From positions 930,001 to 994,000 of the forward strand of contig JAMPIT010000583.1 in assembly GCA_026261815.1 (NCBI GenBank): DNA of 64,000 nucleotides, given 5' to 3'. Below are positions 33,908 to 47,160 of this stretch, one piece after another. The position numbers and the translations under genes are program-made. This DNA comes from Monarcha castaneiventris obscurior (Eukaryota; Chordata; Aves; Passeriformes; Monarchidae). The notes beneath the pieces are model-generated. The model saw only the letters and a program-made list of their open reading frames with translations. It had not been told where the DNA came from and did no database searches. How positions within the stretch are numbered: the stretch's first letter is position 1; every line of letters starts with the position of its first letter.

Positions 33908-36900
33908 GCAAGCAAGAGGAACTCAAAAGAGTGAATCTTATCCTGAAGTTAAATAACTGGGCAATTCTTATACTGGAATGCTCAATTGGAGGAGATCAAT
34001 ACACACCCCCCATTTCATGGACTATTTAATAGTCTGATTGTGTGATTGTATCAATGCTAAATAGAAATGTATTTTAAAAGGATTCACTTGCATTGACATC
34101 ACTGTCACTGATTGCACTGATGTGGTCATGCCTGGAAAGATGTTTAAGTAGCAGTAGAATTCAGAATTAATCAGTTTTGACATAGATTTGAGTGCAAAAC
34201 ATGTGGCTCCACAGCCCAGAACCAAGAAAAGAAAGAGAAGAGAAAGAACCACCAGGCAGTGATATTCTTTCACCCTGCATACAGCGTTTTTTATCTCACC
34301 CCTAGCATTTTCCATAGTACTTTGTTAAGATTATTTCCACATTAAATTGGATGTTAACACACAGTGCAATTGTATCTTTGTGCTTCAAACAGGCACGAGC
34401 TGAGAACTGAGTTCCAGGTTTCAGCAAACAGAAGGATGGGAAATGAAGATATTTTCCTGACAACAAATGTGAATTTAAGACAATAGTAAATAACAGAAGG
34501 CAGCACATGTGTGCAGAGCCATGGTATTATAGATAAGGCACAAAGCATTTGGTGCACACCACATAATTAAGTTGAATATTTACATTTCCTAATATAAAAA
34601 ATATTTTAAAACTATAGATTGCAAACAAAAGATTCATTCACCTTGCAGTAATGGGAAAAATAAAAGATTTTGCTTAATATTCTGGTAAGTCTAAACCCCC
34701 GAGCTTGTCACAGAACAATTATGTTATTTTATTTTTCGGTTCTTAGGGATTTCTGCCTAATCTGGGGCAGTTTTTGATCTTTGTTTACAGCCTGCACTTT
34801 TGTGTTTATTAGCTAATTTAAATTCTGTTTCACATTCAAAGGAAATTATTTAAAATACTTGGATTATGTTACAGGTGCCATATAATAAGTTAAAAAAATT
34901 CATTTCTTTGGGCTTACCTTTTAAATTAAGCAAAGGTTGGGGGGGAAAAAAAGTTAAAGTTCAGACCAATGACAGAAGTTTTATGAAAACCTGAGCTTGT
35001 GAACTGTAGAAATAAAAAATATTTCTAAAGTCTTCTACGAAACTGAGCTCATTTTCTCTTATAAGCAGAATACGTTTTTTGCTTGGTTTAAAAAAATCAG
35101 TAAAACAACGTTGAAGGCAACAAAGAAATATTCTAATACAGAAAAGAAAAGAGCATCAGCTTGTTGCTGGTATAGAGAACTGCAGCCTCAAGTTACAGTT
35201 TTATTCAAATGCACATTATTTCCTTCCCTCTCTCCTGTCCTACCCTGAAGATGTTAATGTGTATTTCAGTGACCATGACACTCCCCTTTCAGAGCAGCCT
35301 GGTCAGCTGCTGCTTGAGGAATATATGCTTAATCTATAATTATCTACGCAGTCTGGAAAAGAAATCCAGGAAAGACCAAAGGGAAGAAGGGCTATGAAAA
35401 TGCAGGATATTTTTTCCCTAGGAAATACAGTATATTTGGATTTATTTTCATCCATACTTTGCTAAACGTAAATAATTTTCAAGAAAGAACTTTTTTTTTT
35501 TAAATTTCATACCTTTCATTCAAAATTCAAATCAAGCTAAACATGAAACTATCCCTGACATGTCAGATTTTTGGTATTGTTTGGAAAACTGAAAAGAAAG
35601 TAGCAAATGAAACTGTAGTCTAGGCTTAGGATGCTGTCCTGGCCCGAAATTGCACAGGATCCCTTTGCCTTCATGCCTGATGCTGCAATGATTTGTGCTC
35701 GTAATTTAATCCTAATGGGAAAAGCTCTGAGCTTTCAATAAGGAAGACTCAGGTTCAGCCCCCTCCTTTAAATGCTCAGAGACTATCAAAGAACAATTAG
35801 CAATCAAGAGGAATAACAGGATAAGTAAAACCCAAAAATCAATGGGCTAAACCCCTTTCTTTGAAGAAGATGACCTCAGGTTGGGTTGGGCCAATTCCAC
35901 CTCTCCCTAGAGCTGTGTTTGCTCTGTTTATTCCCATCAGACACAGCAGACACAGCTCCAAATCCATCAGGAAGGTCCCCACGCTGCTCCTGCCAACTCC
36001 CAACCCACACCACGATTTTTCCATCCGTGCTGTGGCCACCTCCTCACCTCCTATCCCAGGATGTGATGGAGATAAGGCAGCTTGGGCTGGCCAAGTCCTT
36101 TTTAAATCAGAACACGGCCAGGAAAGCCTTGCTAGGTTTTCTAAATCCAAATAACAATGGCTGCAGCACCTGGCTCTGGTCTCTCCAAATTTCTGATTAT
36201 TCCACGTTATGGAATCCATTGCAATTTCCATGCCTAGTACTACATAAGCCTGAAAATGATTCTTTTAAACCTTGTAAAAGCAGTAAAGCCACAGTGCTGT
36301 AGGCATTTTGATAGTGAAAAGAACAAAAAATTCCTAACAAAGCAGTGGACAGATTTAAAAAATAGCTAAATATTCAATAGGCAGTATGGTTTTAAATATT
36401 CCAACAAAGAATTTATTTTGGTCTGTTGGTTTTTCTTGGTTGATATTTTTCTTTTTACCCCAAACTATTTGCTCCATTTTTTCAGGTATTTTAAAATACA
36501 AAAAATAAATTTCAGCTGAAATGAAAATTTCTAATGAGCATTACATATAGTCTGAAAGATAAGTCATTAAAAATAAATTCACATAGGAGTTGATCTTAAG
36601 CCAGCACAGATTTAAATGATTGCTTAATGTAATATATAGATATGTTTTTAAAGAAGATAATGTATTCCTCATGTGTGAAGTCATTCTGGATCAAGACTGT
36701 AGTCAATTTCTAAACAAATAAAGGAACAAGATTAGAAAAAGTGCTCTAGAAGTATAAAGAAATTGTCTGAATTTTACAAAGTAAGTTGGTAATTGAGTTA
36801 GTTAAGCCAAAGAAAGTGCTTTAAAACACTTAACAATCATTTCAGAAAGGAAGCATTAAAAGTGTCTAAGGTGGGCAAGAATACCCATCTACAATCAACC

Positions 36901-37950
36901 AGAATCCAGATATTGTCTAATTTCAGTGCAATACAGTGGAAAAGGCTTATAGGTGACATAAAATCTTATTACAATTTTCCTCATTCTACTGGTAATTTTC
37001 ATTAATATGAAAAATAAAAAGGCACATTACTATGACAGTGACATGATGTGAGCAATTTTATTGAAGTAGAAAGCTAAGAATGATAATATGCAATAATTAT
37101 TTTATTGATGCACAGGAAATGAATTATTCATAGTTACAAAGTATCTGTGGATAATTCTAATTACTTGCTTTTAAAGTATATGAGATCCACAGAAAATACA
37201 TTACCAACTTTGATTGAACACCTGCTATCCTGTGGAAGATAACAAGCACCAGATTCCAAACTTTTCTGACATTGACGTCAATGGCATTAGGGCTTCCAAG
37301 GGTGCATTACTCAAAGATCACGGAGGATTTTGTTCTATTCTGTGTTTCACTGGCCTGTGATAAGCTCTGATACAACCAGGCAGACAGTAATAGCTCAAGT
37401 TCATCTCTTGCTTTGTATTTTTAGTTCGTGGTTCACTTTGTATCTGTATTTTATCTAATGCAGGGTTATTAATGAGGTCAAAGTCTGTATTATGAAGTGT
37501 CCTCTGTGATAAAGTCATTGTTTAAATTCTCTAATCTACATAACTCTCAGTGCTAGCACGTAGTGATATTTATTGTTATTCTATATATTACGTTGACCTG
37601 TTAATTGTTTGATGTGTCTGATCTTTGCAAGTGCAGTTTTAGGTAGGTGGTTATAACTTGCAAATTGTGAATTCCTGAGGTTCAGATTCTGCCACTTCAC
37701 TCTGAGCATCACCTTTAGGCTAAGAAAAATCCGGAATTTCTACAATCAGCTGCTCAGCTGGAAGCTCAGTGGAACAGGGAAGGGAATAAAGTCCATTATA
37801 AACCTCAGGCAGATGAGGTAAGGTGGAATTCTTCACACCATCACTTGCCATAAAGTCCTTTCCAAAACTCTTATGCACCATAAAACCCATTGTTATTTAT
37901 CTTGTTTTAAGATTGGCAGAAAGGTCATGGACTATTTCACTACCCTTTGC
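33908..37950. other. Non-coding stretch, no feature recognised
   Basis: AT-rich with an island of higher GC at about 35870-36230 that carries opposing open frames of 130-138 codons without recognisable similarity. Overlapping frames on both strands with no motif argue against coding. Confidence 0.5.
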
Positions 37951-37991
37951 AAAAAAAAAAAAAAAAACAAAAAACAAAACAAAACAAAAAA
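37951..37991 (+). repeat. A-rich simple repeat, A17 followed by (CAAAA)n
   Basis: A run of 17 A passes into CAAAA-type repeats. Confidence 0.9.
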
Positions 37992-38189
37992 CTAGAGTGA
38001 TTTGAATGGAATCCCTGCCTTTGAATCCCTACTTTTTCAAAGCAGCAGCAATAAATATTTATTTGGGAAAAAAAACCCTTGCTTTTTTTCTTTTTGTAAT
38101 GGACAAAATATGGGATGTGCAATATATTTCTGAAAAACACCAGGAATATTTTAGTACTTATCAGATATTGACTGATCTGACTTATAGGG

Positions 38190-38230
38190 CAGGTAATTAC
38201 CTGTTGCCTTGGAGTTAATCAGGTAATTAC
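38190..38230. promoter_or_regulatory. Palindrome CAGGTAATTACCTG plus a second CAGGTAATTAC 30 bp on
   Basis: Positions 38190-38203 form a perfect 14-bp palindrome with a TAATTA homeodomain-type core flanked by CAGGT/ACCTG, the ZEB/Snail-type E-box half. CAGGTAATTAC recurs at 38220-38230, exactly 30 bp downstream. A regulatory function is inferred from motif shape only. Confidence 0.35.
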
Positions 38231-41200
38231 AGTATGAAATATACCACCACACGATACATTAATTTTTAAAAATTCCTTCTCTATACATTCTGCTGAACTA
38301 CAACGCTTATTCCAGAAGACACCACATAATCTTTCCCCCTCACACCACCCTATAAAACTATTTATTTCCTGGGTATTCTATGCATTCCACTGCAGGACTG
38401 CACACTAAATAAAATATCTACTCATAAGTTTTCATAGAACACGAAATACATGTGGGCACGTGCTAAGTTAAGCTCTGCCATTCTTCCTGTTCATTTGGTG
38501 TGTTTGGTCTCTTCTAACCCAAATAATTTTCATTTCCCAAGCAGTCATTCTGTTGTTAACTTCATTTTGCCTGACTAAATGTTGAACAGCTTTTGAAATT
38601 ACTTAGAAATGTGTTTGCTAGGGCAGGTCCTCAAAATAAAAGAAATGTCAAGAGACACTGAAGTGTTGGAACTGAAGGTCAGCTGATTTTTCCTGTGTAC
38701 ATTTGTTAGGCTCAATAATTATTTACCCTTTTTCAATTGTTTAAATGTTTAATCAAGCAGATGTAACAGAATTATGAAACAAGAGTAAATACATCACAAT
38801 CATTTTGACACAGACCTCATGAATTCAGAATGGCAGGTTTTGTTGGTTTGAATTGTTCCAAATCAATCTGGTGTTTTCAACTGCCAATTACATTCTTTAA
38901 AAATTTTCTGTAGGTTTTCAGCTACTTATGAGCAGCTCCAGCTCCCCTTCTGCTGTGAGGATGAAAGACCCACAGAGGCAGCTCAAGAGGTAGAAAAATG
39001 GTTTCACTTTCCTATCCAGTTCTGGTTTTCAGTTGCCACAGAAATTGTGTCAGGGTGCAGTATGATGGAAGGGATTGTTGTACAGTAATTATTTCTCTCT
39101 AAAAAACAGATCAAGGGCTTGATGTGTCCTAAAAATCAAACAGCCATCCAGATATGATTTTATTACTGTTGGATTTTGGTTGATAAAACAAAATTTGGAA
39201 AATTATTCATCCTATTACCAACCTATGAATATGCCACCTTCTACTATTCCCTGACAACACTGGTCTTTAAGAGGTTATTGATTTAAAAAAAAAAAAACAA
39301 CAAACCAAACAAACACTACAGAAAAACTTATTCCTATTTTATAACATGTAAAAGTTAGAAGGGATTTCCAATTTACCCAAGGCAGATACTCCCCTTCTCC
39401 CTGACCTGTACCAAAAAGCACAGCCCACTCTTCAAGGAGTTCATAAAATATCAAACGTATTTGTGCTGAGAGGGGCCACACAGTAGAAAAAGAAGGACAT
39501 TAAAAAATGTTGAAAACCCATCCTGACAGGAAATAAAGATGGAGCATCAAAGCACACAAGAGTAACTTCAAGCCATAAGATCTGTTAGCCCAGGGCCTGC
39601 TGCAAGATCAGGAGTTCGTGTGTTGATGGATCTTGTATTTGTCACTGATCTGTGGTACACATCTGGAGATCTCTGATTGTTTTGATGAACTGAAAACTGA
39701 AGAGCAAACACAGCTGCCCACACCAGAGCTGGAAGTTACAAATAGTTATCTCAGCCACTTAAAATAACGTGCTGAATTTTGGAATAGGAGAGGATTCATT
39801 ACCTCACATGAGGAAAATTCCCAGTAAGGACATGCAAAGATCAACTTGAATGTACACAGAGCAAAGTATTCAAAAAGAGAAAGAAAGAAAGTGCATTACT
39901 GCAAGAATTAAAACTTTTGACCATAACCTAACATGTATACACAACAAAGTGAGATGGATACAGGGCACTGGAGGCTGTGCTACTAAAAGGATAGTTGTTA
40001 TTGGTTTTATATATTTATATTGGCTTTATATGAACCACTGGAGATGAAAGAATAGAGCTTAGATATGACAATCTCTCACAATTATTTGCTTAGTGTTACC
40101 GTAAGTGTAACTCATGTAACTCACTGAGTTGTATTTAAATTGCACAAAATCTGAGAGAAGCCTTCTATAGCTGCCTACTCCAAAATTTTTTAGCTGGCTG
40201 TGGGCTCTGAACTGTAGCTCTAAATCTACTCCTATCTTCCATTAAATTCTCACAGTTCAGTTAAACCAAAAATGTAAACATTTACTCATTTATGAGCTTC
40301 AGAATCAAACAAGTTTCCAAATGTAATCTCTGAACATGACAGAGGAAGCAGCACGTCTAGAAATGACTGATCAAAGCAACAGTAAGAGCACAGCCTGTCC
40401 TTGAATTCACATTCAAATGCTTTGCTTGCCTTTAAACGAGACACGTGTAGGATGTGAGGTGCAGCGAGCACAGGGCTTGCAGTTCCCATCTAACTCATCC
40501 CCATTTTGATTTGTGCGAATATCCTTCTTTATTCTGAAAAATGATGAGTTATTTTCAAAGCCTTCACAGCTAAAATGAGAATGGAAATGTTGTCATCAGC
40601 ACAGACTAAGGTAAAGTTTTGCTGGAAAATAAAGACCTAGATCACTTTCTATCAGTGAATGGAAAGTCAAGCCATAGCTGAATTGTAATTATTCCAAAAA
40701 TGTGCAGCAATTTCACATGGCAAAGTTCAAAGGAAGTGGTGATGTACTTGGGAAATGGCAGAGATGTCCTTAGAAAGGTAAATATGCAGGTATTTTCATG
40801 AAAATAAATGTACTGTATGAACAGATCTGCTAGTCAGTAAAATAATGACTGGGTGTTATAATGAGACCTGGCTGCTGTTAGCTGATCGAGCATTCAAGGT
40901 TTATTTTTAAGTGTTACACCAGCAAAACCTCAAATCCAGCAAAAGCAGCTCAACCTTTCCTGGAACATATTAAAACAAACAAAAAAAAAAAGTCTTAGGG
41001 AAAAAAATATCCATTGGAATTGCAAGACAATTCCTTCTTAAGTCAAATCATACTTACCTCAGAGCAGCCCAGTGTTCTTCAACATACAACACGATTCTTT
41101 AATTGAGAGAAGCATATAAAAACATCTTTATACATTGTAGACTCACTGCAGAGGGTATAAATAAAGAGTCATGGTAGGACTCAGATTAATTTCTTTTGAA

Positions 41201-41774
41201 AAAAAAGTCATATTCAGGCTAGAGAAAATTAACTGCACTTTTTTTTTTTTTCCTGAAGGTTCATATCTGAATTAGAGGTAGCAAAGAGAGAAGCTGATAA
41301 AGGAAACAGCAAGGAATCATCTAACGTGGTCCGAACAACACTGAGAAGGCGCAAAACCCAGAGAGAACTTTTAAGATCATTCAGCAAAATAGAATTTGAA
41401 GTAGGGACAAAAACTGCTGCATTCAGGGAAGCACAACTTCACAGATGTCCTAGAAACAAATAATGCCCCAAAAAGAGAAAGACCTGTGTCTCACAGGAGA
41501 AATGAAATGCAGAACCCTGAGCCTGCCATTCCACTCCTGTGACCGAACATGACAAAGCTTTTGGCACCTAACCAGGCCTGAAAACCCCAAACCACTTATG
41601 GTTAGATACCCTGATAAAGGCCTGAGCTCCTCACATTCAAATCTCCTGCAGAAAATGTGTCAAATCACCCACCACTGGCAGAACTTGTGAACCAGTAGTT
41701 TCTACAGAATGTTTCTGATTGACCAACATCAGACAGACCTTTGCAGAGCAGCTTAATGCTCCTTTCATGGAGCT
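38231..41774. other. Non-coding stretch, no feature recognised
   Basis: AT-rich, short open frames only, no repeat family recognised. Confidence 0.5.
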
Positions 41775-41818
41775 TCTGGATAATAAAAATTATTTTCTCT
41801 CCTCTGGATAATAAAAAT
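41775..41818 (+). repeat. 16-bp direct repeat abutting the LTR
   Basis: TCTGGATAATAAAAAT occurs at 41775-41790 and again at 41803-41818, a 28-bp offset. The second copy shares its final T with the LTR start. Confidence 0.85.
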
Positions 41819-42340
41819 GTTATAAATGAATAATTTGTGCTCGAATATAAAATTCCAAACTATGTATTAAAGTTAAAATGTAACTAATATAAAATGTAAA
41901 TAAAAGACTGGTTTTGGGGAAAAATTGTAACCTTCACTAGGGGAACCAAGTTGAAAAACTGGTTTTGGGAGAAACTGCAGTCCTGCAAGATGGACTTCAG
42001 GAACAAAGACCCATCCAGGGAGAAACTAAGGCGTCTCCTGGCATTTACACCTTCAAGGAGAACTTCTCGGAAGGCTGATCAAGATCTATGGAGAATTTCT
42101 CCCTGAGTTTGGCTGATTAACAACCTGTGAAAACTCCCCTCCCAGGAGCAAGGTGCTAACGACTGGATCTAGAACCAAGATACGGAACATCACGACCCAT
42201 CAGATAACATCCTACGGTGATTGGGACATTCATCAGATGCAGGATGTGTTTTGTTTCTCCCAGCACCGTGAATAACATGCTTTATGTATATGCTGATGGA
42301 CAGAAATGAGATCATAGATCCAGACTCCGGGGAAAAACTG

Positions 42341-42348
42341 TATAAAAA
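42341..42348 (+). promoter_or_regulatory. TATA box of LTR copy 1
   Basis: TATAAAAA lies about 150 bp upstream of the AATAAA signal, the usual spacing of LTR promoter and R region. The same site is intact in copy 2 at 52053-52060. Confidence 0.7.
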
Positions 42349-42491
42349 TCGGCTGCTGGGACCAGTAGTGGTGAACAGAGGGAGGTCTGATGCGATAGAG
42401 GTCAGACTTGTGTTCACCCAGTGCCAGCCCCGGGCTTGGCTCTGTTTCCTTTTTCGATCGTGGCTTTGCGTGTTTGTATTTTCGGACACGT

Positions 42492-42497
42492 AATAAA
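42492..42497 (+). terminator. AATAAA polyadenylation signal of LTR copy 1
   Basis: The hexamer follows GGACACGT and is preserved at the same place in copy 2. Confidence 0.7.
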
Positions 42498-42542
42498 TTT
42501 TATATCTGTTTTATATTTAATTGGCGCATTTTATTTATATCA

Positions 42543-45500
42543 AAAATAACCAGGGAATCAGCACATCAGTTAGACTGGGAAAACCTCTCTACCAAATTAA
42601 TACAATTTTGATGCAGATTAAATTTAAAAAATATTTTCAAATTCATAGATTTGTAAATAACAACAAGAAAACAACAAAAAAATTGGTTTAATGCTTTTTC
42701 TTCTCATGTTAGAACATGTGAGTTACAGACATGGCAATACTTCCCCACATGCTCTTTTATATTCTCCAAGGTGCAAGAGGAAATTAAAACTCTACTGAAA
42801 AAAATTAAATCCCTGCAAGCTCCAGCTTTTATTTATGTTGGAGATATTTTACATAACTGTGTATATGTATTATACATATATATATGAAAATATCTGAAAG
42901 GGAAAGAGTATTTTTCAAAATTTGGACTGTATTTTATTCTGAAATGTGCAGTTACCTTAATTTTGAGAACTTCGGAAAATCCAATTTATGTAAGCAGATT
43001 TAGAATCCTTTTCTGCAATTACCTCCCCCGAAGGTTTTTTTGATGACTGTGTCTTTTGCTGGGAGCATTACCAACGACTGTTTGCTGAAAATATTTGAAA
43101 GGGCCAAGATTATCAAATGCATAGGAGGGGGAAACATAGTATTTTAAATAAAATAAGACTTATTACCACAAAATGAAAGAGATAGGCTAAGCATCCTCTT
43201 CAACATCAGCATCAGGACAAATTTTGAATGGCTGTAGTTTCTGCTTTTCAAAATATGTGTTTTTTGAAGCTAGAAATAGTAAATATAACTCTAAATACCT
43301 GGACACTTGTCATGTGCAACACAGGCCTGAGGCTGAGCTTCCAGTCTCAGATATTTTATTTTTTAATATATTAAATCATTCCAAGGACTATCACCTCTTA
43401 CACAGTGACTAGAGAAAGCCAACGTGTTGAATCAGAAACACCAAGGATTTTTTTTTTAAATTTCTTTTATTTATCCTTTGCTATCTTAACCCCCCCCCTA
43501 TTTTTGGATATGGGCTCCCATAAAGAAGGTAGCAAAAAACTCTCTTCCACTTTCAGAACCACAGTTACCAATTAAAAAGACCCATATTTTTCAGAATCTA
43601 TATATTTGTATTCTAAAATAACAAAAAATAATTATTTGTATTCCTATTTGCCATGTAAAACTAGGGTCACTTTGAAACAATTTCTAGCCTTTGCAAGTAA
43701 TACCACTGGAAAACATTGTATCATAAGCATGATGGATTATTTTATTTAAAAGATGATACTGAGAATTATTACTACTCTGGTAGTTCTTTATCCAGCAATA
43801 CTTCATTTCTTTCAGCAGCAATTACAGCAGAAATTGAAAAATCATGGAACATTTCTGTATTCTCTTTGTACAGCTCATGAATCTCTATTTATCAGCTTAT
43901 ATTTTGTGTTCAGATAGTTTGAATATTTCATAGATTTTGTGATGCCAGTAAAATATCAATTTTTTAATTGAGAAAAAAAGATTATCATATTCATATACCT
44001 TTGTTATATAACTTCTTAAAGGACAGCTTTTCATTACAGAAAATCATTAATATCAATCTTAACAATCAGCAGACAGCTTATCAATTTTCTCACTGAATTT
44101 CATTCCGTTTTAGTGATTCTCAACTAAATCTCAATTAAATCCAATTTCTTCCCATTAATTTAATTACTTCTGATCTCTAGCAATATCCTTTGTTAATTTC
44201 AATTACTTTCAATAAACCTTCAATTAAATCCTTTTACCTCTAATTAATTTCCATAAATTCGTTTTCCTTTAACTCATTTGCTGGCTTTTAAACCAATCCC
44301 ACAGATACAATGTCTGACAGGTTTTTCTCTTGAAATATCATTTATATGTACGTGTATATACCAACTCATAGAAAAAGTAATAAAAAGTGTGTATATTTTG
44401 GGAGAAATTAATTAACTGGAAGGTTTATATAAATTTGACAATTTCCAATTGCCTATGGAATTTAATTGTGAATACTCTGATAAAAGAGTGTAAGCACTTG
44501 GCTTTTCCATCTCTTTAAAGGCATAGGGGCATGAATGGTTTTTCAGAGATTTATCCAGATATTTTCCAGGTTATCATCTCCTGATTTGAAAATCTTCTCA
44601 AAGAGACCTCAAAATGTAGGGGTATTTCGGGATCCACGTTGAGAGAGAAACCCCCAGGGGCCAGGTTGCCAAATTCCAAGCAGGTTTGTGCACTCTGGGT
44701 CTCGATGAAGGGCACAGGGAACCAGCTGTGTATCAGGGAGATTGTTATGATATCACTGAGCCAACCCTGAATGAGGTGATGATCACTTGGAATTTGGATT
44801 TTTTAAATTTGCTTTCCCAAGTCCCGTTTAAATCTTTATCCCCTCACTAGCCAGAACTTATCTGTGAAGCAGGAGACAGAATTAAAACCCACTTGCTGAT
44901 AATGATCAGCTTGGTCCCTTCAAAACCAGATTTCACAGCCAGGTGAGCGCTGTGGATGGGTGATTCTGATCCTTCCCTTCTTCCTCTCTACCCAGCTATT
45001 GAGGCCAAAGCTTTTTTAAAGCTGCAAGGGGACCAGTTACACTCTGTTTCCTCTCAGCTCCAGAAGCTGTGGAATTCCTGGGCTGCTCAAGCCAGGACCA
45101 TCATCAAACACCAGTTGGACAAGAGGACGCTGCTTAGTTTTGCTCCCACCTCACAGAGGTGAAGCACATTCCACAGCCACGTTCCCACTAGATCAACCAA
45201 GCTGCAATTCAGGTGAGAATATTCAGAATATTCCCATCTCCTGTCGGCTGCATTCCCAGGTTACACCAGGCAGTGACTCCTGCTACTGAGTTTTGCACAA
45301 TCTCGTGAAAACCACCCTAATCTGCCAAAAAAAGATACTGTTTCTTAGAAAATGTTGCAGAAAGTCCTCCTGAAGGTGGTTTATCCACTTGGAGTCACTG
45401 AGGGAAATACATACATACAACCCTAAACCCTAGGGCAAGTCAGTACTTACAAACGTATTTTCCTTTCAGGAAATACACTTTGAGCCCCTTTCTCCTGTGC

Positions 45501-46685
45501 TTGTGTCAAGTCCCCCTCTCAGTCTAAGCATTTCTTTCAAATGTCTGAAAAAGCCTTTCAGACTTACAGAAATCTATCAAACGCTCATAAAGCCTTACAT
45601 TCCTATTATAAAGCAATAACAGAAAAATAAATACACCGAGCTTCTAGGAAAAGGTGTTAATTTTCAAAGAGAATGTGTGTGTTTTAAGGCCATTCCTGAA
45701 ATAATCCCCCTGATTTCCCCTCATTAAAGAGCATTCCATAAGCACTCTCTCTGCCTGGAGTTGCTGGTAATTGGACCATGAGGGACTCTTTCCAGCCTGC
45801 CTTGGATGAGGATCTGGGTGCCCTCAGGCCAAACTCCTTCTTCTTGAATGAAGGCAAGTGCAACAAAGATTGGCAGGTTTTGTTTCTTTAAACAATTTTT
45901 AAGGCTTCTTTTGTTCAATATGACAATTGGGTTTGTTTTCTTTCAGCCTCTCAGGGGTTTAATATAGAATGGTAACCTGACTCAAAGCATTGTGAACCAG
46001 AAAAAAAAAAAAAAAGAAAAAGTATTTAATGGAGTATTTTACTTTCTTCGTTCTAGAGACTTTCCTCAGTTAAACTAAAATAGGAGGGGGGAAAAAATGG
46101 AAAAAGAACACCAAAACAACCAACAAACTAACAAAAAAAATCATGACAGAAAACATTCCCCAGACATTTGGTATATTTTTGTGTAATACTCAGCTGTTGT
46201 CTCCACTAAAATTCTAAACAGGACTTTCCCTAGGCAGTTATTTGCAGTTGAATTTAGGAAGTCCTTATAGCCAAGCTGGAAGTACATTAGGAAAAAAAAA
46301 TAATTCAGATTACTGAAACTTTAACATGTTGCCAGTCACCCTCTCTGCTGCATGATGATCTGATGATCTTCTGAAGTAGGCACTAGTAAATCTTCATCTT
46401 CAGTAATCTATAGTTTATAAATTGTCACAAAAATACTTTTTTCCTTTAAACTGCCACTTAGAAGTAGAGAAGGGCTATACGTATATGAACTAGACTTTTG
46501 GAAATCCCACAGAATAATCCCTCCTCCGCAGAAGAAACTTCTTGAATGCTGAGGAAGAGCTACAAAATTAGAAGAAAAAAAAAAGAAAGGAAAAAAAATC
46601 AAGTAGTAATGACTTAAATTCACTACAATTTAACACCTAAAATTCCTTCAAATACTCACCTGGAGTTCTCAACACATGTAACATT

Positions 46686-46700
<15 letters not shown>
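42543..46700. other. Non-coding stretch; TAAT/ATTA-rich cluster at 44130-44250
   Basis: No gene or repeat family recognised. Between about 44130 and 44250 there are at least seven ATTA/TAAT cores, including TCAATTAAATCC twice, at about 44131 and 44220. A C9 run occurs at 43490-43498 and an A15 run at 46001-46015. Confidence 0.5.

Positions 46701-46754
<54 letters not shown>
46687..46754 (+). repeat. A-tract plus (TA)n microsatellite
   Basis: An A run passes into TA repeats from 46701 with one G interruption at about 46744, about 27 TA units in all. It directly abuts the 3' end of the CR1 copy that follows. Confidence 0.95.
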
Positions 46755-46760
46755 ATTAAT

Positions 46761-47160
46761 CCCAGAATCATTAAGGCTGGAAAAGCCCTCTAAGACCATG
46801 GAGTCCAAGCTGTGCCCAATGCCCACCTTGTCCCCAGCCCAGAGCTCTGAATGCCACCTCCAGCCCTTCCTTGGACACCTCCAGGGATGGGGGCTCCAAA
46901 GCTCCCTGGGCAGCCCCTGCCAAGGCCTGAGCACCCTTTCCATGCAGAAATTCCTGCTGCTGTCCACCCTGAGCCTCCCCTGGCCCAGGCTGAGGCCGTT
47001 CCCTCTCCTCCTGTCCCTGTTCCCTGGGAGCAGAGCCCGACCCCCCCCCGGCTGCCCCCTCCTGTCAGGGACTTGTGCAGAGCCACAAGGTCCCCCCTGA
47101 GCCTCCTTTGCTCCAGCCTGAGCCCCTTTCCCAGCTCCCTCAGCTGCTCCTCCCATGACT
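46761..47160 (-). mobile_element. CR1 3' fragment of a second subfamily, minus strand
   Basis: The plus strand starts CCCAGAATCATTAAGGCTGG and proceeds through TGGACACCTCCAGGGATGGG and TTCCATGCAGAAATTCCTGC. This body is shared with the plus-strand copy at 54708 but not with the GC-rich copies at 18326 and elsewhere. The 166-codon minus-strand frame across it reads partly into the TA repeat and is not a gene. A C9 run at 47041-47049 lies inside. Confidence 0.9.

Larger units (their letters stand above)
41818..42542 (+). mobile_element. Solo LTR of an avian endogenous retrovirus, copy 1, plus strand
   Basis: Begins TGTTATAAATGAATAATT and ends TTTATATCA, 725 bp, closely similar along its whole length to 51507-52253. 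A TATA box (TATAAAAA) is at 42341-42348 and AATAAA at 42492-42497, giving a U3-R-U5 order with a short U5. Flanks are AAAAA (41813-41817) and AAAAT (42543-42547), compatible with a 5-bp duplication carrying one change. A block of about 22 bp present in copy 2 (in 51678-51702) is missing here. No primer-binding site or retroviral internal sequence follows, so it is a solo LTR. Antisense open frames of 85-99 codons occur in both copies and are shadows. Confidence 0.92.

Noticed and set aside
33290..34029. Frames of 95-195 codons on both strands
   Set aside because: They lie in a CR1 3' region. The same peptides recur at 18326, 50976 and 58091, so these are repeat shadows.
35839..36302. Opposed frames of 130-138 codons in a GC-richer island
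   Set aside because: Both strands are open over the same interval, with no motif, splice sites or codon pattern favouring either. Possibly an old unrecognised repeat.
42190..42493. Antisense and sense frames of 69-99 codons inside the LTR, repeated at 51944-52201
   Set aside because: The similarity simply reflects shared LTR descent, and nothing resembles a retroviral protein.
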